Shown: piece by piece, positions 43,657-52,928 of the stretch
How the letters are laid out: each line of letters begins with the position of its first letter
Numbering within the stretch: the first letter of the stretch is position 1
Assembly (NCBI RefSeq): GCF_019084045.1
Contig: NZ_JAHRED010000007.1
Location: 186,001 to 250,000, forward strand
Origin: Paeniglutamicibacter quisquiliarum
GTDB lineage: Bacteria; Actinomycetota; Actinomycetes; Actinomycetales; Micrococcaceae
Direction: 5' to 3'
Length of the DNA: 64,000 bases
Made by a program: the position numbers and the translations under genes
The notes under the pieces: model-generated
What the model saw: only the letters and a program-made list of their open reading frames with translations
Databases searched by the model: none
Told to the model about the DNA's origin: nothing

Positions 43657-44997
43657 TCATGCGTGCACGTTGTTGGCCGCGGGCGAATTCTCGGCTTCGG
43701 TGGCGAACTTGCGCTCGGCCGGGCCCCAGGTCTCGCGGGTGGCGAGTGCCGCCCACAGTCCTATGGCTCCGTAGAAGCTGAAAAGCAGTGCCGGACCCAT
43801 CCAGCCGAAGCTGATGAACAGCAGGGTGGTGACGAAGGGTGTGAAGCCGGAAACCATCGCCGAGATCTGGTAGGCAAGTGAAGCCCCGGAGGAGCGCGTA
43901 TTCGCTTGGAAGAGCTCGGGGAACCAGGCACCCTGCGCCCCGGCCAGCGAATTCTGGCAAACGGCGTAGGAAATCACGACGGTCGCAACAATCAAGACGA
44001 ACAAGCCGGTGTTCACAAGGAGGAACATCGGAATTCCAAAAAGCACTGCGAAGGCAGTCGAAGCAATGTAGGCTGGCCGGCGGCCGATCTTGTCCGTCAG
44101 GGAACCCCACGCCATCGTGGCAAAGATGCCGATGGCGGAGGCGACACACAGGGCGACCAGGGTCTGGGATTTGTCGGCCAGCTCGCTGGTGTGGAGGTAG
44201 GAAATCATGTAGGTGATCGACACGGCGTAGCCTGCCGTCTCGGCAATGCGCAGGCCAATGCCGCGCACGATGTTGCGCCAGTCCTCGCGGATGACCTTGG
44301 CGATTGGGTTTCGGACGATCTGACCCGAGCTCTTGACCTCGTCGAACACCGGGGATTCCGGGACCTTCGAGCGGATGACCAGCCCGACGGCAACCAGCAC
44401 GATGCTGGCCAGGAAGGGGACGCGCCAGGCCCAGTCTCCGCCGAGGTTGACGCTGTAGAGGAACACCACGTTGGCCAGCAACAGGCCGATCGGGAAGCCG
44501 GCCTGGACGATTCCGGTGTATTTGCCCTTCTTTTTCCACGGGGCATGCTCGTAGCTCATCAGGATCGCCCCGCCCCACTCGGCACCGAAGGCCAGGCCCT
44601 GGATGATTCGCACCAACACCAGCAACACGGGGGCCACGATGCCAACTTGTTCGTAGGTCGGCAGCAACCCGATGACGAACGTTGCCAGACCCATGAGGAT
44701 CAGCGAGGCGACGAGCACGGGCTTGCGGCCCATCTTGTCGCCGAGGTGTCCGCCGAGAATTCCCCCCAGCGGGCGGGCAGCGAAGCCCACCCCCAAGGTG
44801 GCAAAGGCGGCCAGCGTCCCGGTCACCGAATCGGCTCCGGGGAAGAACGCCGTTCCGAAATAGAGCGCGGCAGCGGTGCCGAAGCCGATGAAGTCATAGG
44901 TCTCGATCACTGCCCCGACGCTTGAGCCAACGGCGACGCGCTTGGCGTCCTTGGTGCCGTGGACGTGCCCACGCATCGCAAGGTTTTGGTTCGTCAT
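43657..44997 (-). CDS. MFS permease, metabolite:H+ symporter (MHS) family
   Basis: A 446-residue, 12-segment inner-membrane symporter. The MHS signature is the N-terminal VGAVIETYDFIGFGTAAALYFG and the conserved loop GGHLGDKMGRKPVLVASLILMG. Family members carry shikimate, alpha-ketoglutarate, citrate, proline or betaine. The neighbours (split transketolase, SDR) suggest a hydroxy-acid or sugar acid. The ATG at 44997 follows AAAGGTAA. It is first in the minus-strand operon, divergent from the SDR gene, with shared operators. Confidence 0.9.
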   Translation of the reverse strand: MTNQNLAMRGHVHGTKDAKRVAVGSSVGAVIETYDFIGFGTAAALYFGTAFFPGADSVTGTLAAFATLGVGFAARPLGGILGGHLGDKMGRKPVLVASLILMGLATFVIGLLPTYEQVGIVAPVLLVLVRIIQGLAFGAEWGGAILMSYEHAPWKKKGKYTGIVQAGFPIGLLLANVVFLYSVNLGGDWAWRVPFLASIVLVAVGLVIRSKVPESPVFDEVKSSGQIVRNPIAKVIREDWRNIVRGIGLRIAETAGYAVSITYMISYLHTSELADKSQTLVALCVASAIGIFATMAWGSLTDKIGRRPAYIASTAFAVLFGIPMFLLVNTGLFVLIVATVVISYAVCQNSLAGAQGAWFPELFQANTRSSGASLAYQISAMVSGFTPFVTTLLFISFGWMGPALLFSFYGAIGLWAALATRETWGPAERKFATEAENSPAANNVHA

Positions 44998-45045
44998 GTC
45001 TTTACCTTTCGGACAAACCGGCGGTTCCGCCTTTGGGACCACCAG

Positions 45046-45059
45046 TGTCAACAGTCAAC
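45046..45059. promoter_or_regulatory. FadR-type operator near the MHS permease promoter
   Basis: TGTCAACAGTCAAC. One of three copies within 104 bases of the divergent promoter region; it is nearest to the permease gene (start 44997). Confidence 0.65.
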
Positions 45060-45097
45060 AGGTTACGCCCTCTACTGTGATGCACGCCACCGGCCAT

Positions 45098-45149
45098 TGT
45101 CAACAGTCAACCGTTGACTCATTTTTATGGTTGACTGTTGACAGTCAAC
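45098..45149. promoter_or_regulatory. Composite FadR-type operator cluster between MHS permease and SDR genes
   Basis: Contains TGTCAACAGTCAAC at 45098-45111, an overlapping odd palindrome AGTCAACCGTTGACT at 45105-45119, and the inverted form GTTGACTGTTGACA at 45130-45143 running on into AGTCAAC. The array presumably covers both divergent promoters and binds the GntR/FadR protein. Confidence 0.7.
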
Positions 45150-45225
45150 GGGAATATGGTGTTGGCAGTCACATCGGAACATCTGGCCAGAGGCGGCACC
45201 GCCGCGGCCCACGAAGGAGCGCACC

Positions 45226-45999
45226 ATGAGCAATACACCCCGCACCGCTGTCATCACCGGCGCCGCATCGCCCCAGGGCATCGGCATGGCCGTCGCCGAT
45301 CGGTACGCCCGCCTCGGCTGGGCCGTTGTCGTTCTCGACCTGGATGGCGAAAAGTCCGCAAAGGTCGCCGCTGAAATCGGATCCACACACGATGTGGCAG
45401 CGTTCGGCTACGCCGTTGACGTGGCGGACGAGGCCTCCGTGGCGGCTGCATATCACGCGGTGCGCGAAGAGGTGGCTTCAGGCAACCTGCCACCGGTGGG
45501 AGCACTTGCCAACATCGCCGGAATCACGTCCCCCGTTCCCTTCCTGGAGACCACGCGCGAACTCTGGGACAAGGTCATGGCCGTCAACGCCACCGGGACC
45601 TACCTCGCCACCAAGGCGTTTCTTCCGGACATGCTTGAGAACGGATGGGGACGCATCGTGAACATGTCCTCCGTTTCGGCACAGCGCGGTGGCGGCGTTT
45701 TCGGCAAGGTCCCCTACTCCGCGGCCAAGGCGGCGATCCTCGGGTTCACCAAGGCGTTGGCCCGCGAACTCGAGGACAGCGGAGTGACGGTCAACGCGGT
45801 CACACCGGGCGCCGTCGACACCAACATCCGGGTCGGTTCGACGCCCGAGACCGAGGCCGCCATCGCTCGTGACATCCCGCTGGGGCGCACCGCCACCACC
45901 GAGGAGGTCGCAGCGGTCATCACCTTCCTCTCCAGCGAGGATGCTTCCTACCTCACGGGAGGAACCCTGGACATCAATGGCGGCAGCCACCTGCACTAA
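45226..45999 (+). CDS. Short-chain dehydrogenase/reductase
   Basis: A 257-residue NAD(P)-dependent oxidoreductase. The cofactor motif is TGAASPQGIGMAVADRYA (TGxxxxxGIG), ANIAGI marks the structural NAG-like turn, and the catalytic Ser-Tyr-Lys appears in NMSSVSAQ and PYSAAKAAI. It ends in LTGGTLDINGGSHLH as in many SDRs. It acts on an unidentified hydroxy compound, perhaps the substrate imported by the MHS permease. Start ATG 45226 after GAAGGAG. It shares operators with the divergent permease-transketolase operon. Confidence 0.92.
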   Translation: MSNTPRTAVITGAASPQGIGMAVADRYARLGWAVVVLDLDGEKSAKVAAEIGSTHDVAAFGYAVDVADEASVAAAYHAVREEVASGNLPPVGALANIAGITSPVPFLETTRELWDKVMAVNATGTYLATKAFLPDMLENGWGRIVNMSSVSAQRGGGVFGKVPYSAAKAAILGFTKALARELEDSGVTVNAVTPGAVDTNIRVGSTPETEAAIARDIPLGRTATTEEVAAVITFLSSEDASYLTGGTLDINGGSHLH

Positions 46000-46073
46000 C
46001 GCGGGTCGCGCCTGGAAGCCGTCGGCGGCGAGGCACCCGAGGCATCGCCCGGGACTGCCATGGCCCGCAAACA

Positions 46074-46120
46074 AAAGGATCGCCTGCACTCCCCCAATAA
46101 GGGAGTGCAGGCGATCCTTT
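46074..46120. terminator. Strong bidirectional terminator, 20-base perfect stem
   Basis: Bases 46074-46093 pair perfectly with 46101-46120, with a seven-base loop CCAATAA; the stem ends in AAA/TTT. It lies between the convergent SDR gene (stop 45999) and kbl (stop 46130), 10 bases from the kbl stop. Confidence 0.85.
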
Positions 46121-46129
46121 GCTTTGCCT

Positions 46130-47329
46130 CTAGCGGCTGGCGACGAACGCCTGCACGCAGGTCTCGATGTCCTCGGCCGAGTGGGCCGCCGAAAGCTGGA
46201 CGCGGATGCGCGCGGCGCCCTTGGGCACCACCGGGAAGCTGAAGGCGGTGACGAAGACGCCGTGGTCCAGCATCTTGCCGGCAACCTCCGCGGCCTTGAC
46301 GGCATCGCCGAACATCACCGGGATGATGGCGTGCTCGCCCTCGAGCAGCTCGAAGCCTTCCTCGGTCATGCGGCGGCGGAAGAGCGCGGCGTTGGCGAAG
46401 AGCTTCTCGCGCAGCTCGCCCGAGCCCTCGACCAGTTCCAGCGCCTTGAGGGTTGCCGCGACGATGGCAGGGGCCAGCGAGTTGGAGAACAGGTAGGGGC
46501 GCGCCTTCTGACGCAGCATCGCCACGATCTCCCCGCGGCCCGAGACGTAGCCGCCCGAGGCCCCGCCCAGGGCCTTGCCGAAGGTGCCGGTGTAGATGTC
46601 CACGCGGTCCGAGACGCCCGCGTGCTCGGGGGTGCCGGCGCCGGTGGCGCCCATGAAGCCCACGGCGTGGGAGTCATCGACCATGACCAGGGCGTCGTAC
46701 TTGTCGGCCAGGTCGCAGATCTCCGCCAGCGGCGCCAGGTAGCCGTCCATGGAGAAGACGCCGTCGGTGACGATGATGGTGCGGCGGGCGCCCTTGCCGT
46801 CGTTCATTGCGGCGGCTGCCTGCAGCTGGGTTTCCAGGTCCGCCATGTCCTGGTTCGCATAGCGGAAGCGCGCCGCCTTGGACAGGCGGATGCCGTCGAT
46901 GATCGAGGCGTGGTTCAGCGCGTCGGAGATGATGGCGTCGCCCGCGCCGAAGAGCGACTCGAAGACGCCCCCGTTGGCGTCGAAGCAGCTGGAGAACAGG
47001 ATGGTGTCCTCGGTGCCCAGGAACTGGGAGACCGCTGCCTCCAGTTCCAGGTGCAGGTCCTGGGTGCCGCAGATGAAGCGGACCGAGGCCATGCCGAAGC
47101 CGCGGGAATCCATGGCGTCCTTGGCGGCGGTGATGATGCGCTCGTCGTCGGCCAGGCCCAGGTAGTTGTTGGCGCAGAAGTTCACGACCGGCCTGGCCGC
47201 GGAGCCGAGCTCGCCGGCGGAGATGCGGGCGGACTGGGCGGAGTCGATGTGGCGTTCGGACTTGAACAGGCCGTCGGTGCGCAGCTGCGCCAGTTCGGCT
47301 GCCAGCTCGTCTTTCATGGTGGTGTACAT
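46130..47329 (-). CDS. kbl: Glycine C-acetyltransferase (2-amino-3-ketobutyrate CoA ligase)
   Basis: PLP enzyme of 399 residues that cleaves 2-amino-3-ketobutyrate with CoA to glycine and acetyl-CoA, the second step of the Tdh/Kbl threonine route. It belongs to the alpha-oxoamine synthase family. [19 protein letters not shown] is near residue 200 and the PLP lysine is in [30 protein letters not shown] is near residue 50. The ATG at 47329 is preceded by AGGAGAAGC. It is downstream of tdh, in the same operon with a 50-base gap. Confidence 0.95.
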   Translation of the reverse strand: MYTTMKDELAAELAQLRTDGLFKSERHIDSAQSARISAGELGSAARPVVNFCANNYLGLADDERIITAAKDAMDSRGFGMASVRFICGTQDLHLELEAAVSQFLGTEDTILFSSCFDANGGVFESLFGAGDAIISDALNHASIIDGIRLSKAARFRYANQDMADLETQLQAAAAMNDGKGARRTIIVTDGVFSMDGYLAPLAEICDLADKYDALVMVDDSHAVGFMGATGAGTPEHAGVSDRVDIYTGTFGKALGGASGGYVSGRGEIVAMLRQKARPYLFSNSLAPAIVAATLKALELVEGSGELREKLFANAALFRRRMTEEGFELLEGEHAIIPVMFGDAVKAAEVAGKMLDHGVFVTAFSFPVVPKGAARIRVQLSAAHSAEDIETCVQAFVASR

Positions 47330-47379
47330 GTGCTTCTCCTGGAAGTCGCGTCGGAAGGTGGAAGAGGCTTGGGGAGAGT

Positions 47380-48426
47380 TTAGAAGACGGTCCAGTCGAG
47401 GACGACCTTGCCGCCGTGGCCGGAGCGGGCGGCCTCGAAGCCCTTTTCCCATTCGGTGGCCGGCAGGTAGTCGGTGACCACCGAGGAGATGCGCTCACGC
47501 AGCACCGGGTTGGAGGTGAGCATCGCGCTCATGGCGTACCAGGTCTCGAACATCTCGCGGCCGTAGATGCCCTTGAGCGTGAGCATGTGGGTGACGACCT
47601 TGCCCCAGTCGATGTCGATGGAGCTGGAGGGCAGGCCCAGCATGGAGATGTGCCCGCCGTGGTTCATGTTCTCGATCATCTCCGGCAGGGCCGTGGGGTG
47701 GCCCGACATTTCCATGCCGAAGTCGAAGCCCTCGACCATCCCGAGCTCGCGCTGGGCGTCCTTGATGCGGGTCTTGGAGACGTCGATCGCCAGGTCCACG
47801 CCCATGCCGCGGGCCAGTTCCAGGCGCTCGGGCGACACGTCGGTGATGGCGATCTTGCGTGCGCCCGCGTGGCGGGCAACGGCGACGGCCATCAGCCCGA
47901 TGGGCCCGGCACCGGTGATCAGCACGTCCTCGCCGACCAGCGGGAAGGACAGCGCGGTGTGCACTGCATTGCCGAACGGGTCGAAGATCGCCCCGAGCTC
48001 CGGGGTGATCGAGGGGTCGCGGTGCACCCAGACGTTGGCCTCGGGGATGACGACGAATTCGGCGAAGGCGCCGTCGCGCTGCACGCCCACCGAGACGGTG
48101 TTGATGCACATCTGGCGGCGTCCGGCGCGGCAGTTGCGGCACATGCCGCAGACCACGTGGCCCTCGCCGGAGACCCGGTCCCCGACCTTCACGGTGTGGA
48201 CGTCGGACCCGACCTCCACGACCTCGCCGTAGAATTCGTGGCCCGGGATCATCGGCGCCTTGATCATGGCCTTGGCGGCGTCGTCGTAGGCCTGGATGTG
48301 CAGGTCGGTGCCGCAGATGCCGGCCGTCATCACGCGGATCTTCACGTCGTGGAACCCGGTGGCGGGTTCGGGGCGGTCCACGAGCTCGAATCCGGCGTGG
48401 GGTCCGGACTTGTACAGTGCCTTCAT
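47380..48426 (-). CDS. tdh: L-threonine 3-dehydrogenase
   Basis: Zinc alcohol dehydrogenase family enzyme of 348 residues that oxidises L-threonine to 2-amino-3-ketobutyrate with NAD+. The catalytic zinc region [17 protein letters not shown] and [12 protein letters not shown] is near residues 38-70. A structural zinc lobe has [15 protein letters not shown], and the NAD motif is [20 protein letters not shown] 48426, with GAGGAAA upstream. It is first in the tdh-kbl operon and divergent from a LysR regulator. Confidence 0.95.
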   Translation of the reverse strand: MKALYKSGPHAGFELVDRPEPATGFHDVKIRVMTAGICGTDLHIQAYDDAAKAMIKAPMIPGHEFYGEVVEVGSDVHTVKVGDRVSGEGHVVCGMCRNCRAGRRQMCINTVSVGVQRDGAFAEFVVIPEANVWVHRDPSITPELGAIFDPFGNAVHTALSFPLVGEDVLITGAGPIGLMAVAVARHAGARKIAITDVSPERLELARGMGVDLAIDVSKTRIKDAQRELGMVEGFDFGMEMSGHPTALPEMIENMNHGGHISMLGLPSSSIDIDWGKVVTHMLTLKGIYGREMFETWYAMSAMLTSNPVLRERISSVVTDYLPATEWEKGFEAARSGHGGKVVLDWTVF

Positions 48427-48556
48427 CGGTGTTTCCTCACTTGCGCCGGTCCGAGCGCGTTCATGGACGAGTCGACTCCAGTCTGGCATCTCGCACCCGC
48501 GGTGGATACCTTAGAAGATACGCAGGTTTCTCAATCAACGATTTAGGATTGACTAC

Positions 48557-49471
48557 ATGGAAGTCCACCAGCTGCAGATCCTGCGCGAACTCGGCGACCT
48601 CGGCTCGGTCAAGGCCGTGGCCAGCGCCCTCTATGTCACCCCCTCGGCGGTCTCGCAGCAGCTGGCCCTGCTGCAGCGCAACATCCACGTGCCGCTGACC
48701 CGCAAGGAGGGACGGAACCTGGTGCTCACCGAGGCCGGGGAGGTGCTGGCCGCCGCCGGGGCCTCGGTGATTTCCTCGCTGGCCGCCGCCCGCGCGGCGA
48801 TCGGCGAGTTCCAGGAGAGCCCCGCCGCTCCGGTGACCGTGGCAGGGTTCCACTCCGTGGGGCAGGCACTCTTCGGCCCGCTGCTGGCCAAGCTCGATGC
48901 CCCCGGGGCCCCGGTGCCGCAGTTCTTCGACGAGGACGTCGCCCAGCAGGACTTCCCGGCGCTGACAGCCCGCTACGACCTGGTGCTGGCCCACCGCATG
49001 GACTACTCCCCGCCCTGGCCGGCGGACAAGGTGGTGGTTTCCGCCCTTGCGCACGAACCGCTGGACATCGCGCTGCCCTCCCACCACCGGCTCGCCTCCC
49101 GGGCGGCACTGCGCCCGGGGGACCTGGCCGGCGAGCGCTGGGTGGTCAGCCGCGAGGGCTACTCCCCCGCAGACGTGCTCAAGGCCATCAGCGCGGTGTC
49201 CGGGGATGCGCCGCGGGTCATCCACCGCATCAACGACTACGCCACCGTGGCCGCACTGGTTGCCTCCGGGGATGTGCTGGGTGTCATCCCGCGCTACACC
49301 GCCGGATCGGCGCTGGGCACCTCCGTGGTGCTCCGGCCGCTGGAGGGCATCGCCAACCGGCGGCGCATCGACCTGCTGGCGCGGCCAGAATCGATGCACC
49401 GGCGCAGCGTGCAGCTGGTGGCGGCCGCCATGGGCGAGGCCATGGCCGGGCTCAGCGGCGAACACGGGTAG
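48557..49471 (+). CDS. LysR-family transcriptional regulator
   Basis: A 304-residue protein. The LysR HTH lies in residues 1-60 (ILRELGDLGSVKAVASALYVTPSAVSQQLALLQ) and the effector-binding domain in 90-300. It is divergent from tdh, with a 130-base intergenic region, so it probably senses threonine or glycine and controls tdh-kbl. The region has a short AT-rich segment (CTCAATCAACGATTTAGGATTGACTAC, 48531-48555) just before the ATG that could hold a binding site. Confidence 0.9.
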   Translation: MEVHQLQILRELGDLGSVKAVASALYVTPSAVSQQLALLQRNIHVPLTRKEGRNLVLTEAGEVLAAAGASVISSLAAARAAIGEFQESPAAPVTVAGFHSVGQALFGPLLAKLDAPGAPVPQFFDEDVAQQDFPALTARYDLVLAHRMDYSPPWPADKVVVSALAHEPLDIALPSHHRLASRAALRPGDLAGERWVVSREGYSPADVLKAISAVSGDAPRVIHRINDYATVAALVASGDVLGVIPRYTAGSALGTSVVLRPLEGIANRRRIDLLARPESMHRRSVQLVAAAMGEAMAGLSGEHG

Positions 49472-49488
49472 CCGGCAGCACCGGCACA

Positions 49489-49535
49489 GGGAAGGCGCAC
49501 CTCCGCGGAATCCCCCGGCCGAGGTGTGCCTTTCC
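49489..49535. terminator. Bidirectional hairpin terminator
   Basis: A 15-base stem (49489-49503 with 49521-49535, two G-T pairs) whose right arm ends in CCTTTCC. It lies between the convergent LysR gene (stop 49471) and the Gfo/Idh/MocA gene (stop 49550). Confidence 0.7.
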
Positions 49536-49549
49536 TGCCGCCGGCAGGG

Positions 49550-50728
49550 CTACGCGTTCACGCGTTCCTGGTTGGCGGCGAAGTACGCCAGCACTTCCCC
49601 GCTGAGCGCCGGGACCTGCCTGGCCGATCCGTCGGTGCGCAGCGACTCGGTGGCCAGCACGCCGGCGGCAACTGCGGCACGGGCCGCAACCGGCGAGGTC
49701 TCGGTCGGCCCGCCCTGCGCGGCGAAGCGCAGGAACTCGGCGATCAGGCGCGGATCCGCGCCGCCGTGCCCGCCGTCCGCAGCCTCGATCTCCACCTCGA
49801 GGTCCGCCGCCACGTAGCCGTCCTGGCTGCGGGTGTTCCACACCTTGATGGTGTCGCCGGCGTCGTCGCCAAAGTTTTCCAGGCGCCCGGCGGTGCCGAT
49901 GACGGTGTAGTTCCGCCAGTAGTCGGGAGTGAAGTGGCACTGCTGGTAGGAGGCCAGCACGCCGTTGTCCAGCCGCATCTGCATCATGGAAATGTCTTCC
50001 ACGTCGATGACCGGGTTCAGGTCCCGCTGGGCCGCCGGCGGCCAGTTCTCCAGCGAGAACCAGTCCCCCATGCGCCGGTCGGTGTTGTCCCGGCGCGAGG
50101 CGACGTCACCATAGACGGCCAGGTCGCCGACCGCGGAGACCGACTCGGTGTAGCCGCCGGCCAGCCAGTGGATCACGTCGATGTCGTGGGCGCCCTTTTG
50201 CAGCAGCAGGCTCGTGGTGTTCCTGCGCTCGGCGTGCCAGTCCTTGAAGTAGTAGTCCCCGCCGTTGCCCACGAAGTGGCGGCACCACACGGCCTTGACC
50301 GTGCCGATGGCACCGGATTCGATGATCCCGCGCATCTGGCGGATCACCGGCATGTGGCGCATGTTGTGCCCGACGTAGAGCCGGGTTCCGGTGCGGAAGG
50401 CAGTTTCCAGCAGGCCGTCGACGGCCTCCAGGGTGACATCCAGCGGCTTTTCGCAGAACGTCGGGATGCCCGCCTCCAGGGTGCGCCGGGCGACGAGCGC
50501 GTGCTGGTTGTCGGGGGTCAGCACCAGCACCGCGTCCAGGCCCGCCCCCAGCAACTCGTCCAGGTCCGCGGTGATGATGGCCCCGGGCAGCTTGGCCGCG
50601 GCGTCGGCGCGGCCGCGCTCGGAGGTGTCGCACACCATGGCCACCACCGAGCCCTGGCCGGGGCGGTGGGCGTGCTTGTACAGGCCGGAGCGCAGGCCGA
50701 AGCCGACGACACCTACTTTGAGATCCAC
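49550..50728 (-). CDS. Gfo/Idh/MocA-family oxidoreductase
   Basis: A 392-residue NAD(P)-dependent dehydrogenase. The Rossmann motif VGVVGFGLRSGLYKHAHRP is at the N-terminus, the family EKP motif occurs as FCEKPLDVTLEAV near residue 95, and the C-terminal domain contains HWLAGG. Members oxidise sugars, inositols or amino sugars. It is the last gene of the Dpp-type importer operon, so it probably acts on the imported sugar. GTG 50728 is preceded by AAGGAG. Confidence 0.9.
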   Translation of the reverse strand: MDLKVGVVGFGLRSGLYKHAHRPGQGSVVAMVCDTSERGRADAAAKLPGAIITADLDELLGAGLDAVLVLTPDNQHALVARRTLEAGIPTFCEKPLDVTLEAVDGLLETAFRTGTRLYVGHNMRHMPVIRQMRGIIESGAIGTVKAVWCRHFVGNGGDYYFKDWHAERRNTTSLLLQKGAHDIDVIHWLAGGYTESVSAVGDLAVYGDVASRRDNTDRRMGDWFSLENWPPAAQRDLNPVIDVEDISMMQMRLDNGVLASYQQCHFTPDYWRNYTVIGTAGRLENFGDDAGDTIKVWNTRSQDGYVAADLEVEIEAADGGHGGADPRLIAEFLRFAAQGGPTETSPVAARAAVAAGVLATESLRTDGSARQVPALSGEVLAYFAANQERVNA

Positions 50729-50863
50729 GAAATTACTCCTTAGTGACTAAAACATTTGGGCGCCTGCGGCGGCACGTCGTGGTGGACACGCGGCCGGGGC
50801 GGTTGGGGGGGCTTGCGGTTCTTCCGCGTTGGGAGGCGCGGAAGACCCGGGGCGGGGGTGGCG

Positions 50864-51910
50864 CTAGCCGGCTGAGACATCCAGCGCGAAGTGGCACCGG
50901 GAGACGTGGGTGTCGCTGATCCGGATGAGCTCCGGTTCCCGCTGCGCACAGATCGCCTGGGCCATGGGGCAGCGGGTGTGGAACCTGCAGCCCGCCGGCG
51001 GGTCGATGGGCGAGGGCGGGTCCCCCTGCAGCACGATCCGCTCCCTGTCGGTGCCGTCGTTCTTGCGCAGCTCGGGGGCGGCCGACAGCAGGGCCCGGGT
51101 GTAGGGCTGCCCGGTGCGATCGTAGACATCTGCATAGCTGCCCAGCTCGACCACGCGTCCCAGGTACATGGTGGCCACCCGGTCCGCGATGTGCCGCACG
51201 ATCTGCAGGTCGTGGGCGATGAACAGGTAGCTCAGGCCCAGTTCCCCCTGCAGGTCATCGAGCAGGTTCACCACCTGGGCGCGCACCGAGACATCCAGCG
51301 CGGATACCGGCTCGTCGCAGATGAGCATCTGGGGGTTCAGCGCGATGCCGCGGGCGATGCCGATGCGTTGCTGCTGCCCGCCGGAGAAGTTGTGCGGGTA
51401 CCGGTCCGCGTGGTTCGGGTTCAGCCCCACCAGTTCCAGCAGCTCCTTGATCTTCGCCCGGCGTCCGGCCTTCGGGGCCACCTCCGGGTGGATCTCGAAG
51501 GGTTCTGCGACCAGCTCTTCCACCGTCATGCGCGGGTTCAGCGAGGAGTACGGGTCCTGGAAGATCAGCTGGATGTTGCGGCGCATTTCGCGCTTCTCAT
51601 CTCCCCGCAGGTCGTTGATGTCCTGGCCGCGGAAATACACCCGGCCCTCCGTCGGCTTCTCCAGCCCGGCCATCACCCTGGCCAAGGTGGACTTGCCGCA
51701 GCCGGACTCCCCGATCACGCCCAGGGTCTCCCCCGCGTTCACCGAAAGGTCCACACCGTCCAGGGCCTTGACGAACTTGCGCGGGCCGATCGGCAGGTGG
51801 CGGTGCACCGCATAGTGCTGCTTCACCGCGCGCATTTCCATCAGCGGGGCGCCCGCCGGCATCGTCCCGGTTCCCGCCGCGATCTGCGTACTGGTGCTAG
51901 GCGTGGGCAT
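50864..51910 (-). CDS. Oligopeptide/oligosaccharide ABC transporter ATPase, DppF type
   Basis: A 348-residue ATPase. Walker [18 protein letters not shown], signature [14 protein letters not shown], Walker [15 protein letters not shown], and the C-terminal oligopeptide-type zinc-like extension [17 protein letters not shown] 51910 overlaps the end of the upstream ATPase by 14 bases. It is the second ATPase of the Dpp/Opp importer. Confidence 0.93.
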   Translation of the reverse strand: MPTPSTSTQIAAGTGTMPAGAPLMEMRAVKQHYAVHRHLPIGPRKFVKALDGVDLSVNAGETLGVIGESGCGKSTLARVMAGLEKPTEGRVYFRGQDINDLRGDEKREMRRNIQLIFQDPYSSLNPRMTVEELVAEPFEIHPEVAPKAGRRAKIKELLELVGLNPNHADRYPHNFSGGQQQRIGIARGIALNPQMLICDEPVSALDVSVRAQVVNLLDDLQGELGLSYLFIAHDLQIVRHIADRVATMYLGRVVELGSYADVYDRTGQPYTRALLSAAPELRKNDGTDRERIVLQGDPPSPIDPPAGCRFHTRCPMAQAICAQREPELIRISDTHVSRCHFALDVSAG

Positions 51911-52928
51911 GGGCCAGGACCTCCCGGGTCTGGAAGCAGGCGCTGTGCCGTGCCTCGTCGATTGATTCCAGTGCGGGGATGGCCGTGAGGCATTCCGCGG
52001 TGCCGAAGGGGCAGCGGTTGGCAAAGCTGCAGCCGACGGGCAGGTTCAACAGGTCAGGCGGCGTGCCGGGGATCGCCGGCAGCCGGTGGCCCTTGAGCTC
52101 CTCCCCGGCGATCGAGGCGGCCAGGCCCCTGGAGTACGGGTGGCCGGGTCGCGAGAGCACCTCGGCGGTGGGACCGTGCTCCACGATGCGGCCGGCATAC
52201 ATGACGGCGACCTGGTCGGTGACCTCCCTGACCACGGATATGTCGTGGGTGATCAGGATCAGCCCCATGTTCCGCTCCTCCTGCTGTTCCTTGAGCAGCT
52301 CGAGGATCTGCGCCTGGACGGTGACATCCAGCGCGGTGGTCGGTTCGTCGGCGATCAGCAGCACCGGGTCTAGGGCCAGCGCCATGGCGATGACGATGCG
52401 CTGGCGCATGCCGCCGGAGAACTGGTGCGGGTAGTCGTTCACCCGCGAGGCCGCGGCGGGGATCCTCACCTTGTCCATCATCTTGATGGCCGCTGCCTTG
52501 GCGTCCCGGCGGGAGTACCCGCGGTGCACGCGGTAGAGCTCGCCGATCTGCCGGCCCACCGGGTGGACCGGGTTCAGCGCGGTCAGCGCGTCCTGGAAGA
52601 CCATCGAGACCCGGGAACCGACCAGTTGGCGGTGGCGCCTGGGGGTGATGGTGAGCAGGTCCTCGCCCTCCAGCAGGATCTCGCCGCGCGGGATGTGCGC
52701 CGGGGGCATGTCCAGGATGCCCATGATGGCCCGGGCGGTGACCGACTTGCCCGACCCGGACTCGCCCAGGATGCCCAGCGCCTGCCCGCGCCTGACCTCG
52801 AAGTTCATGCCGTTCACTGCCGTGGCGACGCCCTTGGAGGTGTTGAATTCGACCTCAAGGTCCCGCACGCGCAGCAACACCTCGTCCGCCGGCTCCCCGG
52901 CGCGGTTCTGCGGGTTCGTGGTGCTCAC
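51897..52928 (-). CDS. Oligopeptide/oligosaccharide ABC transporter ATPase, DppD type
   Basis: A 343-residue ATPase. Walker [17 protein letters not shown], signature [14 protein letters not shown], Walker [16 protein letters not shown] and the C-terminal motif [19 protein letters not shown] 52928 directly abuts the permease stop codon (52929-52931), so translation is coupled. Confidence 0.93.
   Translation of the reverse strand: MSTTNPQNRAGEPADEVLLRVRDLEVEFNTSKGVATAVNGMNFEVRRGQALGILGESGSGKSVTARAIMGILDMPPAHIPRGEILLEGEDLLTITPRRHRQLVGSRVSMVFQDALTALNPVHPVGRQIGELYRVHRGYSRRDAKAAAIKMMDKVRIPAAASRVNDYPHQFSGGMRQRIVIAMALALDPVLLIADEPTTALDVTVQAQILELLKEQQEERNMGLILITHDISVVREVTDQVAVMYAGRIVEHGPTAEVLSRPGHPYSRGLAASIAGEELKGHRLPAIPGTPPDLLNLPVGCSFANRCPFGTAECLTAIPALESIDEARHSACFQTREVLAHAHA

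Noticed and set aside
45046-45149. Repeats at the SDR/permease promoter as a CRISPR or transposon end
   Set aside because: The units are short, 14-15 bases, in both orientations with unequal spacing, and one more copy lies at the regulator gene. This is an operator pattern.
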